Shown: in pieces, positions 44,801-56,100 of the stretch | Layout: each line of letters begins with the position of its first letter | How positions within the stretch are numbered: the first letter of the stretch is position 1 | DNA from: Ignelater luminosus | Taxonomy: Eukaryota; Arthropoda; Insecta; Coleoptera; Elateridae | Length of the DNA stretch: 64,000 nucleotides | Direction: 5' to 3' | NCBI GenBank assembly: GCA_011009095.1 | Contig: VTPC01000917.1 | Location: forward strand, 43,391 to 107,390 | Notes under the pieces: generated by a model | What the model saw: the letters and a program-made list of their open reading frames with translations, nothing else | Database searches by the model: none | Told to the model about the DNA's origin: nothing | Translations under genes and position numbers: made by a program

Positions 44801-47600
44801 AGGTATTTTTGATGGTTCTGAAATTAAAATTGCACTAAATAGTCGCACCTTAAATTTACCAAATAGTGAGCAACTTTTTGAAATGTCACAATCCATCCCA
44901 TACGTTTTTTTAGCCGATGCAGCTTTTCCTTTGCAACAGCATAACATGAAGTCTTGCTTTCAAGAATATGTCACAGGAGGAAAGAATTTTTAATTATTGT
45001 TTAAGTCATGGGAGACATGTTGTTGAAAATGTCTTTGGTATACTTGCCAATAGGTTTAGAGACCTTTTGAGTCCGATTAATCTAAGCAGAGATAAAGTTG
45101 CTATTTTAACACAAGCTTGTTGAGTTTTACATAACTTTATCAAGATGGAAACTCCAGCAGTGTTTGATGAAGGAACAATGGAACCCATCTTCCAAATGTT
45201 TCTTTTAATTAAGGACGTCCAAATAACTTCAATAAATGATATACAAGATTTCACACTTGCATTTTTTAAGCGAAGACTTTTGCTTTGAATTACTTAGATC
45301 ATGATTTATAAATTTACAGAAGGACTATTTCTGTTGGTGGTTTCTTGGGCAATAGACAGTAAATGCTGCTGAAGAACTGCTTGAGCAGGATGGTTATATA
45401 CTGATACTACTGCCAGCCAAGGACAATTTACCTTGAGAATTGATTTCATACATTCCGTTTACAAGGGCTTCTTTAACTGAAATGAATGAAACTTTTATAA
45501 AATGCAAAAACTAACATAGGTTAAAATGTTATGAGGAGCATTCAATAATTTATCTACCTTGATAGGAAGGAGTCGTGAGCAAGTTGAATCATGCATATGC
45601 TGTTCAGACATGTTTTTCTATGATAACTGGGCAATTTGAGCTTGGTGTGCCCATAATTGTAATACTAGCACTTTAAGTAACACGATGTGATAATTCAAAG
45701 GAATTGACTGATTTGGATCAGAGCTTGATGATAAAAGTTTTTAACAAAACAGAGAAATAGCCCCCAAAACATTTTTGAGCATATACTTCATGTGTATGGG
45801 GTGTGTGCTTCTTTAGAATATGAAATCAAATTTTGGAGTAAACATTTTAAGTAGGGACGAGAGTCAATAGAAGATGACATTGCACTGGACGACCTGTTTC
45901 TGCAACTACAGCAAAAATGCGCCAAAAAGTGGAAGAATTCATAATGCAAGACAGACAAGTGACTGAATGGGGATTGCAATTGGTACAGTGCAGTCAATCA
46001 TTCATGATCATTTAGAGATATCAGAAGTAAGTGCAAGATGAGTTCTACGTTTGCTGACACCACTCCAAAAGCGAACCCGGCGTCAGTGTTGTGAGGAGAA
46101 TTTGGACCTGCGGCAGTTTGTCTTCGTCTGCTTCCGTACCTGTAGATGTTTCTTCCGTAGTTGTATTAACTTTGTGTAATGTTTTTAGCTCTGTTTTTAT
46201 AGTTTCTAAAGCTTTGTACTGTATTTTTTTCTAGTTTAACATAAAGAACACATCCACAATCACAATCTCCACAAAGTAAACTTAAAGAACCTAAACATAA
46301 CCTCTACGAATTATTCTAATTTTTTGTTTTTGATTAAAATGTTGGTAGTTGTGAAGATTGAGCCAATGCGCAAGTCTAGTATGAAACTTGAATAGAAAAA
46401 TAGGACAGAACCTAGTTTGTAAACTAATTTCTAGTATGAACCTTGAATGCACTTTTTTACATTATCCAAGAAGATAAAGTAAGAAACTTGTCAAAGTTTT
46501 TAGACGAAAAATGTATAATGTATACCAAACCTAGTTAGACATTGAATAATATTAATTAATTTCATTTTCCAGGTTTATATGATAATGAAAATTCTAATTT
46601 GTAGGTTATGTATACAGCGTTCACAATGTTTCTGGGTTATATATATGGCCGATCCCAGCTATGAAACTACTAAAGTTTGTTGTTTCTTATTAATTAATCT
46701 TATAAATCACAGACTTAATGTCAAAACAGAAATGTTTCAAAAGAGTACTCCTCGTGTGAAATCAGCATGTAAACATAAATGAAGACTATTTTATAACAAT
46801 TTTTGGAGAACTCTTTTAATTTAATAAACATTTCCAACTGTGTTTAAAAACTCGTTTTGACATTTAGAATTTTATTAATTTTCTAAAATGTCATTTCTGT
46901 TGTTTAATGTGTTTTACTGTTCACAGGTCACTGAGATGCTATGATTTTCTGAACGCATGTTACATTATTTATTAATAAGATAATTTTAAATTTTAATGTG
47001 AAGATCAATTTCATTATAACTTGTAAATCAATTTTAAAAGTTATTGTTATTGAGGGAATAAAGATATTTGTCGTTCATTTAAAAAAATAATTCATTAATT
47101 TCAGTTTCTCGCAATAACATTTAAAAACAACCAATTACCTACCTTATTAAATTTTCAGCTGCTCCTGAACTTAAAGATTTTATATTAATTCCAGTTGCGT
47201 CTGTAAATGATCCTCCCCATCCAAATATACTCTGATACGTTTTACTAGAATCTATATCAATTACAACACTGTTTTCTCTTTTACTCTCAGAGCTTATTTG
47301 AAAGTTTCCTCGTTTCTCTTTAAATCGTAACCCTGATAGAGTTGATGTGTATGATAAATATTGACCTCTCGGTAATAATTGAGGCTGAAGTATGTTATCA
47401 CAGTATGTTGAATTACAAACACACACAACGCTACTTAAACCATAATTTCGAGGGATGCATGGTTTTTGATGTTGTTCTATAAAGCACATACAACATATAA
47501 TTGTGATCTTTAGGATCTAATGAAAATTATTGTATTAATACATACCTGTAATGTGAATTACAAGAAACAGAAATATTAAAACAGTTGCTATGCTACTCAT
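41817..47600 (-). CDS. GBA: Lysosomal glucosylceramidase, GH30 (8 exons)
   Basis: This enzyme hydrolyses glucosylceramide to glucose and ceramide in the lysosome. Coding exons (5' to 3' on minus) are 47600-47546, 47476-47143, 43264-43111, 43050-42769, 42708-42595, 42526-42385, 42330-42254 and 42197-41817. They join in frame to 512 aa with GT-AG introns throughout. Residues 1-18 form a hydrophobic signal peptide. FGWGGSFTDATG opens the (beta/alpha)8 barrel. TTSNEPS carries the acid/base Glu (about residue 255) and ATEACEG the nucleophile Glu (about 357). The C-terminal part has GWIDWNMALD, DSPIIV and FYKQPMYYALGHFTKFIPKG, all typical of animal GBA. Length matches the human precursor (536 aa). 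Exon 2 is set at 47476 because that acceptor keeps the phase with exon 1. Intron 2 (43265-47142) is 3.9 kb and holds a dead Harbinger transposon; other introns are under 110 nt. Nothing suggests inactivation. Confidence 0.96.
43265..44040. other. GBA intron 2, segment before the Harbinger remnant
   Basis: AT-rich intron sequence without recognisable features. A short GC-richer stretch around 43590-43700 contains GGGGTTGTCAAAGTAACAAA but no exon-like frame. Confidence 0.5.
44041..45260 (+). mobile_element. PIF/Harbinger-type transposase remnant
   Basis: Antisense to GBA, inside its long intron. Frames are broken by several stops and shifts. After an N-terminal part (RMNPNLKLQDIYNLLEDIF), possibly with a small intron at 44178-44239, the DDE nuclease region can be followed. 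IVIRAPHSAGSHYSNHKGTY with SIVLLAIVDASYKFIYV lies near 44605-44715, FLADAAFPL near 44905, and HVVENVFGILANRF with LLSPINLS and VLHNFIKME near 45010-45150. These correspond to HARBI1-type (DDE_Tnp_4) signatures. It is clearly non-functional. Terminal repeats and the 3-bp target duplication were not found. Confidence 0.75.
45261..47142. other. GBA intron 2, remaining segment
   Basis: AT-rich. The stretch 45460-46160 is somewhat less AT-rich and may be a decayed second gene of the Harbinger element (these usually carry a Myb/MADF-type protein), but no motif can be named. No exon of GBA is expected here, because exons 2 and 3 join in phase. Confidence 0.4.
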
Positions 47601-49160
47601 TGTTTCTTGCATCAATGTGCTCTCTTCTCAATGTATTGTTTCATTTTTATCATTCTCAAGTATGTATTTTTATGAAATTTTAATTATTTAGTTTTTGAGA
47701 ACTTGGAGATTTTATTTAAATTTATATATGTTATTTACCACTTAGTGATAAGACGATAAACATCATTCATTTGCTAAGTGATTATGATAAAAAAATCTTT
47801 CCTATTGTTTTAAATTATTGGTTTCCTATTTATTGTCTTTAAAATATTTAAGTTTTTTAATAACAAAATCAAATGCAAATATAAATTGTGACATTAATAT
47901 ACTTTTATAAAATGTAATACTGTTAGCAATTCAAAGTTAGAAAGCTTGTGTTTATGCTTACTTTTAAAAAGTAGGTTTTAAGAGCATGAATGCATGCAGA
48001 ATATGCCAGCTATAAAAGAATTTAAAAAATGTGTGGAATAATTTGATTATCTGAGTCTTGAGCATTATATGGTATTATTCATAAATTTGTTAGAGGTAAG
48101 GATTGTTAACATTATTTAATGTTAAGGTATCAGCTTTTTGGCCTTGGACTTTTAAACATACTCCAATTGTATCTGTGGGAAACCACTTATTGTTTTGCAA
48201 TTTCTCCAATTAAGATTCATCAAAGTAAAAAGTAAAGAATTTTGTTTATTAATATTTTTACAAGTGGTTTCTTTCTTGATAAGTAAGATGGCTGATTGGT
48301 GCTTTCAATTAATTCTGTTTTCCTCCACAATGCCATTCAAATAAGCAATTTCAATGTCAAAATGGCAACAACAACAAAAACAATGCTAAGAGGAAAGGGA
48401 ACTAAAAGAAGAAATTGAAAGAAAATAGGAAAAATGAGTAGGAGAAATTGCCATGTCTAATAAGTTGAAAGGCCAAAGAAACATCAAGCTAAGTAAGATC
48501 TTTTACATGTAAACTGCAATTAAACTCACTTTGAATCTAACCTGAAAATGAACTCTTGTCTCTATGTCTATGTTCTTTGAAATAATATTATGAATCTAAA
48601 TTTGAGTTGTGCATTACTATCTGCAGTGAGGACTTGAAGAATTCAAAAATTTATTCATCTTACTTTGGACCTTGCAAATGAGTCACTTTTTTCTTGAGAA
48701 TCTTTTTGAAAAATTGGATAAGATAAAATTTTTTTAAAACCCTGAAAGACTTCATAACTTAAGATTTTATTAATGGTTGGTCAAAACAGAATTAAATAAC
48801 AAAACTTTGTTGTTTCGCCTCTAGTTTGGATGTCATGCATTTCTTTTAATCTTGATATAAAGTGAGTTCCCTTAAAAACTTCTCAGGCTTAATATCTCAT
48901 AAACAAATAAAGATATTGAGTTAGTTTCTGCTCTTGTCATTAAACTTAAATATTCTCTAATTACTGTGGCAACCCATTTTGTCCTTTTTCTTCTTAATAA
49001 TAATAATGCGTTTATTTCCTACAGATAAATCCAGTTATAGGAAATAGTAAATAAACTAATTATTAAACAAATATGTAATCTAATATAATATGTAAAGAAG
49101 AACAAAGTTTACTTACAGCAGATATACTATGTCTAATATTACTTTATGACAACTGCAGAA
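47601..49160. other. Intergenic DNA upstream of GBA
   Basis: AT-rich sequence containing the presumed GBA promoter, but no TATA box or initiator can be singled out. No gene is seen. Confidence 0.5.
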
Positions 49161-49164
49161 TTTC

Positions 49165-49565
49165 TATATTTATCTTTCAATTTTATTTTTCTAATGATAA
49201 CACCATCGAACCATGGAGGATATTTCAATTTTCATTTAATTGTTTTAGGTGTACATTGATCTACTATGTTGCAAAACTTACTGTAAAATGTATCAACTGT
49301 TACATTAATATCCTTCGTGGTGATAACTTCAAATCAGTCAACATTTTGCATTAAATGATACAGCAGAAGGTAGTCGCCACATTTAAAGTTATATAAAAGT
49401 TCTGATTCAGAACAACGTTTAACTTTCTTCAGACTAATTTCCAAGTCACCGTATAGTGTAGGGCAATGTTGATACTCCAGCATCACTGGTTGCTTTTTTC
49501 AAATACATTTACTTTGAAATTAGCCAGAACAAGATCTAGAAGTTGACCATTCGCATTTGCAATAG
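49165..49565 (-). mobile_element. Jockey-like LINE fragment
   Basis: The minus strand encodes, with stops, the linker between endonuclease and reverse transcriptase of a non-LTR element. It reads NANGQLLDLVLANFKVNVFE, later VDTFYSKFCNIVDQCTP, then LKYPPWFDGVIIRKIKLKDK with YRN. The (K)YPPWF...IKLKxKY pattern is typical of Jockey/CR1-group insect LINEs. The rest of the element is absent. Confidence 0.65.
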
Positions 49566-49679
49566 AATTATATTGTTTGTAATTACTAGAGGACGGATTT
49601 TAGGTTGTAAAAAAAGCTTCTAAAGATGATAAAATAGGCTTTTTAGTCAATAACTTTATTAAAAAGATAAACTAAAAAA

Positions 49680-49862
49680 TAAATCATATCATGAAAACTT
49701 ATTAGAATGAACATGGGGTATTAAATATTTTTCAAGATTTTTTGAAACAAAATTATATTGTTTGTCTGCTAAAACTCCACAATATCTTGAAAATGATCTT
49801 TCTATATTACACGATGAAGCTCTGTCATTAAGAAATAATCTTATTTTGTCATGTTGTATCTC
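49680..49862 (-). mobile_element. Possible hAT transposase C-terminal remnant
   Basis: The minus strand reads RLFLNDRASSCNIERSFSRY, then CGVLADKQYNFVSKNLEKYL. The order (ERSFS followed about 15-20 residues later by NLxKYL) resembles the hAT dimerisation domain. Only about 60 residues can be followed, so the assignment is tentative. Confidence 0.4.
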
Positions 49863-49864
49863 AT

Positions 49865-52450
49865 TAGGCCACGTTTTATACCTTCTTCTTCTTCTTTTTC
49901 TTTCCCATTTATGCCTTACGTCATTGGTTTCTCAATTCAGCTTCTAGGTGGTTCTATCTCTTGCCATTTTTGTTTAACCTCTTCCATCATTTTTCCTCTT
50001 TTCCATGGTGACTTTCTGATATTGTCTTTCCATTGGATTCTGGGTCTTTCTCTACCTCTTCTTCCTTCTGTTCTCAGTTCAAAAATCTTTTTGGGGTATC
50101 TGTTGATATCCATTCTTTTGTTGTTTTGTTTCTATTTCTTCTACTATTNNNNNNNNNNNNNNNNNNNNNNNNNNNNNNNNNNNNNNNNNNNNNNNNNNNN
50201 NNNNNNNNNNNNNNNNNNNNNNNNNNNNNNNNNNNNNNNNNNNNNNNNNNNNNNNNNNNNNNNNNNNNNNNNNNNNNNNNNNNNNNNNNNNNNNNNNNNN
50301 NNNNNNNNNNNNNNNNNNNNNNNNNNNNNNNNNNNNNNNNNNNNNNNNNNNNNNNNNNNNNNNNNNNNNNNNNNNNNNNNNNNNNNNNNNNNNNNNNNNN
50401 NNNNNNNNNNNNNNNNNNNNNNNNNNNNNNNNNNNNNNNNNNNNNNNNNNNNNNNNNNNNNNNNNNNNNNNNNNNNNNNNNNNNNNNNNNNNNNNNNNNN
50501 NNNNNNNNNNNNNNNNNNNNNNNNNNNNNNNNNNNNNNNNNNNNNNNNGTACTTTTCATTGTATTTGTAGTTGTTCCCATTGATTTCTATTGGGGTGTGG
50601 TGTTCTACTTCTTTCTTACTTATTTTATTATTTGTAAGATCATTCCAGATATGGAGATTGTTTTGTAGTTGTTCTATGTTCGTAGGCAATTAGTACAATA
50701 TTGTCGGCATACATTAGATCTTGCATATATATTGGGTTTAGATTGTGGTATTCTAGTCTTGTTTTTTTTGTGTTTCTATTACATCTTTTGGTTATGTTGT
50801 CTATATAATATTATGAAGAGAAGTGGGCTCAGACTATCTCCTTGCTTAACCTTTATCTATTTTGATTCCTTCTCAAATATGACCATTTAGCCATACTTTT
50901 CCTTTTGCTCCTTTATTGAGGTTCTTTATTACTCCTGTCAGTTTCTGACTTACTTGTAGTTCCTGCATTGCTTTCTATATATGAGTCCTTGGTACTTGAT
51001 CGAATACTGCTTTTAGGTCCAGGAAAGCGAGAAATAGTCTCTATTTTTCTCCGCCATCTTTTCTGTTATTGCCCGTACTGTGTATATATATGGTCTTGTG
51101 CTTGATGACCTGATTGGAAGGTTGCTTGCGTATCTTCTGGTTTATCCTGTATTTCTCTTCTTAGCCTTCTTTCTAAGATTTTTGAATCTATCTTGAATGC
51201 TACTGCTGACAGACATATTGCTCTGTAGTTATCACAGCTAGTTGTTTCTCCCTTCTTGTGTATGGGTAATATTATATAATTATTATTGTCCGTGCCTCCT
51301 GGAATATTTTAAGTAGCCATTGTATGACCGCTTCTCTATTTTTTTTTTTAATAACTCCGGGGTATGCCGTCTTCTCCTGCTGCTTTTCTATTTTTTGTAT
51401 TTGGTAGGGCTTCTATTACTTCCTCTTCTGATATTGTTTCGGATTCTTCATTGTTTTCATCTATTCTTTCTTTTTCTTCATTCTGATTATTTTCGTGATA
51501 CTGGAACTTCTTTTCATAGTGTTTTGTCCAGGTTTTTAGGACTCCTTTTATTGTTGACTCTATCTTCCCTTCTTCATTCTTGATATTCCTTATCTGCTTT
51601 GTTCGGTTCCCTTTTAGTTTCTTTATTATATTTCAGAACTCTTTTTGATTTTCATTGTGTTTCTCTTCTATTTTCTTTCTGAATTCTTTCCATGTGTTCT
51701 TTTTTGATTCTTTCACTGCTTCCTTGACTTCATTTCGTTTTTGTATGTATTTTTCTCTGTCTTCCTTTGTATTTGTTTTTTAAAACTATCCAGGCTTCTT
51801 TCTTCTGTTTTACTATTATTATTTTTATTTCTTCATTCCACCAGCTTGTTTTTTTATAGTTTGTTTGCTGCCTTTGTACCACAGATTCTTCTTGCTGTGG
51901 TTAGTATGGTTTCTTTTAGTTTGTTCCATCTTTTATTTAGATCTCAAGGGCTATTCCTTTATTCCTTGGCCTCGACTTTTCCGAGTGTTGTGGTTAGTTG
52001 TTTCTCATATTCTTCTCTTCCACCTTGAGTTTCTTATCTTTCTAATTTTATTCTTGTGTGCTTTTTATTTGGTTCCCTTCTTGGTTGTTTGAAGGCTGTG
52101 TCTACAACTAGTAGCCTATGTGTGATATTTAATTCTGCTCCTCTATTATTAGAGGATTAGAGATTTATGTCGTTTAGAGCATATCTCATACTTCTCGTTA
52201 TTGTGATGTAGTCTATTATAGTTTTGTGGCCTAGCTCTTCATTTTCATATGTGATTTTATGAATCTGTTTGTGGTTGAACCATGTGTTTCCTATAAGCAG
52301 TCCATTTGTGATACAAAAGTCTTATCATTTTTTTCTTTGTTATTGTTTAATTCGCCTTCTATATTATAGTATCCTATTGTTTGATTTTCATCACTACTTG
52401 AATGTGCTATGATTAAAGCGTGCCTTGTGAGTTTTTTATATTTCCTTTGT
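49865..52450 (-). mobile_element. RTE-like LINE, dead, spans assembly gap
   Basis: Read on the minus strand from 52450 down. First comes an endonuclease tail (GNTWFNHKQIHKITYENEE, later YITITRSMRYALNDI). A Lys/Glu-rich linker follows (NIKNEEGRIDSTIKGVLKTW). Then the reverse transcriptase appears: EEEVIEALPNTKNRKAAGED with GIP near 51354-51425, LAFLDLKAVFDQVPRT near 50980-51030, VKQGDSLSPLLFII near 50810-50852, and MYADNIVL near 50690-50712. The palm then continues (NIEQLQNNLHIWNDL) to the gap, and a basic C-terminal region lies beyond it. Stops and frameshifts are frequent. The second catalytic Asp of the YADD box reads Asn. The family matches endonuclease-reverse transcriptases common in insects. 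Confidence 0.8.
50149..50548. other. Assembly gap (400 N)
   Basis: Exactly 400 undetermined bases inside the LINE. Reverse-transcriptase coding on one side and the C-terminal tail on the other are consistent with one element spanning it. Open frames drawn through the gap are artefacts. Confidence 0.99.
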
Positions 52451-53176
52451 GAATAGTTATGTTTTCTTGTTTAATGTGACATTTTTATTGCATGTAATCT
52501 GGTAATTAAACTTTTTTTTTAACTTTTAACTTTTCTTTTTCTTTTTAAAGGATAGTACAGGGGCACAAAAGGAACCAATCTACATTAAATTACATGAACA
52601 AAAGTCATATACTTTCAGAGTTGGAATAACTGGATACCATTGCTACCATGTTTGAGAACATCTGTACATAACTGCATTTTGTAATACAATAATCTAAAAA
52701 CTAGCCTAGCCTTGACTTGAAACATCTACCACAACCAAAACAATCAACGCTTAATGATCTGCAGCTACTATAAGTAGAAATCAAATTGCAATACACAGAC
52801 AATTTTGTTAATTAAATTGAAAATCATACAAATAATGTTAAATACATTAGTTATTAGAAGGTTGTAACAAATTTAAATTATGTTTAATAAAGTTGAAGAA
52901 ATGGTAAAGAAAGAACAATAATTATAAAAATTGTTCAAAATTACGACTTCCAGCTAGAACACACAGTCTAGCACGTCGAATCCAAGGTTGGTCACACACA
53001 TAAATAGTAGGCCAGTTTGAAATTTGTTAAAGATTGTAAATTATTGTTCCCCTGTAACTGTACATTCTACAGATATACCTAAATTAATTATGAGGGAAAA
53101 TAATTTTTCTAAATTCGTCCGGTTTTTGTTTTTAATAAACTTTCATTATATTTTGGTTTTTACTTTTCAGAACACC
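52451..53176. other. Intergenic DNA upstream of COQ3
   Basis: AT-rich region that should contain the COQ3 promoter and 5' untranslated sequence. TTTTTACTTTTCAG immediately before AACACCATG (53170) looks like a 3' splice site, so an untranslated first exon may lie upstream. Confidence 0.4.
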
Positions 53177-56100
53177 ATGTTAACAAAAGCAATCCGAAAT
53201 TATGGACCGCATCCTCCAAAAAAGTAAGTACCATCTCTGTGGTGGTTCAAAAATTGATTTGTTTTAAGTTATGCCTAAAATTAATAGTCAAGGTGTGAGT
53301 GACTTAGTCTTATTACTTAGGATGCTGTATAATTCAATGTTAATTGTTATACTTTTCCAGATTTTCACACTTAATGAAAATTCTTATTGCATCACATACT
53401 ACATCTTCATCATCAACTACAGTAGATCATACTGAGCTTAAACATTTTAAAGACCTCAGTTCATCATGGTGGGATGAAATGGGTCGTATGAAAGCTCTCC
53501 ATTCCATGAACAAACTAAGAATTCCTTTAGTAAGAGATGGGCTTATTAATGTTGGTACTGTTAAGAAGGAATTTGTTGGCACAACAAAACCATTACAGGA
53601 TTTACAAATTTTAGAAGTTGGATGTGGAGGTTAGTATTTCCAGTTTTAATTCTTGCAATATATTTGATTTACAATTTATTTTTTTTTTCTAGGTGGAATT
53701 CTTACGGAACCATTGGCAAAATTAGGTAGTAAAATAACAGGTATAGATGTTAGCTCAGAATTGATCGAACAAGCTAAACAGCATGCTGCTCAAAATCTAT
53801 CTTTAACCAATATAAATTATTCTTTGGAATCGATCGATGATCATGTTAAAAGAAACGCAGAAAAGTATGATGCGGTTGTCGCATCTGAAGTGTTAGAACA
53901 TGTAACTGATCAAAAAGTATTTTTAGAAGCTTGTGTGAAGTGTTTGAAACCTAAAGGTTCAATATTTATTACTACTATAAATAAAACTACGTTGTCATGG
54001 TTGGGTGGTATTGTTTTTGCTGAGTATGTGCTGAATTTTGTACCTCGTGGAACACATGATTGGAATAAATTTATTGCACCGCATATCACACAGAGAGTTT
54101 TAGAAGACTGTAAGTTTTTATTGTTATACAGTGTCCACCAAAAAGTTTGCACCATATGGGAAAAATTTTTATTGAATGTCTTATGGAAAATTTGTTTCCA
54201 GCATCAGGTTTGCTTGCTCCAGAACCAAAAATGACCTAATCAAAAGTAATCATGTGGTCTCCAGTACCTGTCAGATTTGACAGTTCTAGAAGAAATATTT
54301 GAAAAATGGACTTATTTGATCAAATTTGGAAAAAAGTCATGGGAAAAAATGTTTCCTTTGCAATTTTCTACCCGCATGCAAATTTTCAAATGTCTACCAC
54401 GATTTTCATATTTTGCCCTTTATTTTGCTTTTCCTTATTTGTTAATCAATAAAAGTCGATGCAGACTTTTTGGTGGACACTGTATTCAAGAATTGTGAAG
54501 CCTTGTTCAAGAAATGTTGGCCCAACTGTTGAATTTCAGTTTATGTGATTTATATAATAAAATGTAAGAATTATCTGTATTTCTTGTTTTTTAATATTAA
54601 TATTTAGCTTTTTGCGCTTATCTAACAATATTTAATTTTTCTAACAATAAAATGAAATTTGAGGTACAACAATCTTCTAACTCTTTCTTATCAATTCTAA
54701 ATCATATTTTTTATCCTTTATTAATTGTAGCATTACATTAATAATTAGAATTCATAAAGGATGACAAGTATGGTTTGAAATTGGTAAGAACAGGACGGAT
54801 AGCTTGTCATACCCCCCAAGTAGAGTGCCTTGATATTGTTTTTCTAATGGGTAGAGTGTGGACACACTTGTCAATGTCATTTTTGAAGGATTCGTATGTT
54901 TGTCAACTAACCTTAAATTTTAATACTAATGTCATTTTAGCTATGAGTGTACCCCGCAAAGTATGTAAAGAAGTCTTTTTTGAACAATTTGCCAAAACGA
55001 AACATTAGAATTACAGAATAAACCTTGTCAAGTTGCTAATATTAAATAGTAATGGTAATAATATAAGTGCATTGCAGAATTATCAATAGACAGCTAATTT
55101 AATTATACATACACAATACACATTTATGTCTTTTTAAAGTATGTTGTTTGTCAGTAATTTGTATAAAATCATATTTTATTAGAAAATTAGATTTTACCAG
55201 TATTCTCATTCTCTAAAAATCTTTTTAGGTTGCTTAATGATTTGCAATCCTTGGAATATCCTGAACAATCAGCATTACATTATTAGATTGGTTAGTTACT
55301 TCATTATCAATAAACTAATAATACTACCGATGTACTACATGACTCTTGAAGGTTGATTGATTAACTGCTAGGCTTGTTTTTGTAGAAATCATTGAAGCCC
55401 CAACTAATATTGATTGTTGGTTGTTGCTAAAATATGCTTCACGTGGCTGGTAGAGGAACAGTTATAAAACATCTCCAATATTATATTTACTTCAGCTTTA
55501 CACATAACACCAATAATTAATCACCTAGACAAATGTGTATATTTTTTAATTGTTTTGTTTTGTATATTGTCTTCATTAGGCACAGATTCATTAATATTTG
55601 CTTCGACTGACTTATATGTAGAACTTGTACTGTTTTGTTCTCTGAAACATTAGCAAACTGAATATTTTATTTTAACTTCTAAATGCTACTTGGATGATTT
55701 TCACCATTTTAATTCCGATACACACATAGATCAGTTTATTACAACTATCACATGGAAAACTTACAAAAATAAGTCAGATCCTTGGTAATTTGCTCTAAAA
55801 GTTTACCATATAAAGAAGCTTATTATTAATTTTAGTTCAATAACAATCCTGTTGTTTAGGACTTCAGTGCAAAACTTACAACTAACCTTTATTGAACAAA
55901 TTTGAAACCCTAAACTGCAGGTTACTATTTAGTTCTAATAGTAATCAAATTAAATGTAAACTTGTTTACACTGTTTTACAAGTTGTATGTTAATTATGTG
56001 CAATATTTACTTCCCAGTTATAGTAACATAAGCTGTGCCACTACATATAACATATTATGTATGAATGCCTATGTACCTATCAATATTTTTTATAAAGAAT

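Noticed and set aside
50074..50689. Long open frames of 168-239 codons on both strands around 50.1-50.6 kb
   Set aside because: Most of each frame is the 400-base assembly gap translated as X.
51320..52092. Plus-strand hydrophobic Leu/Phe-rich open frames
   Set aside because: They are antisense shadows of the Lys/Glu-rich coding strand of the dead LINE.
53910..54155. 81-codon minus-strand open frame
   Set aside because: It is antisense to COQ3 exon 3, whose plus-strand frame is clearly the conserved one.
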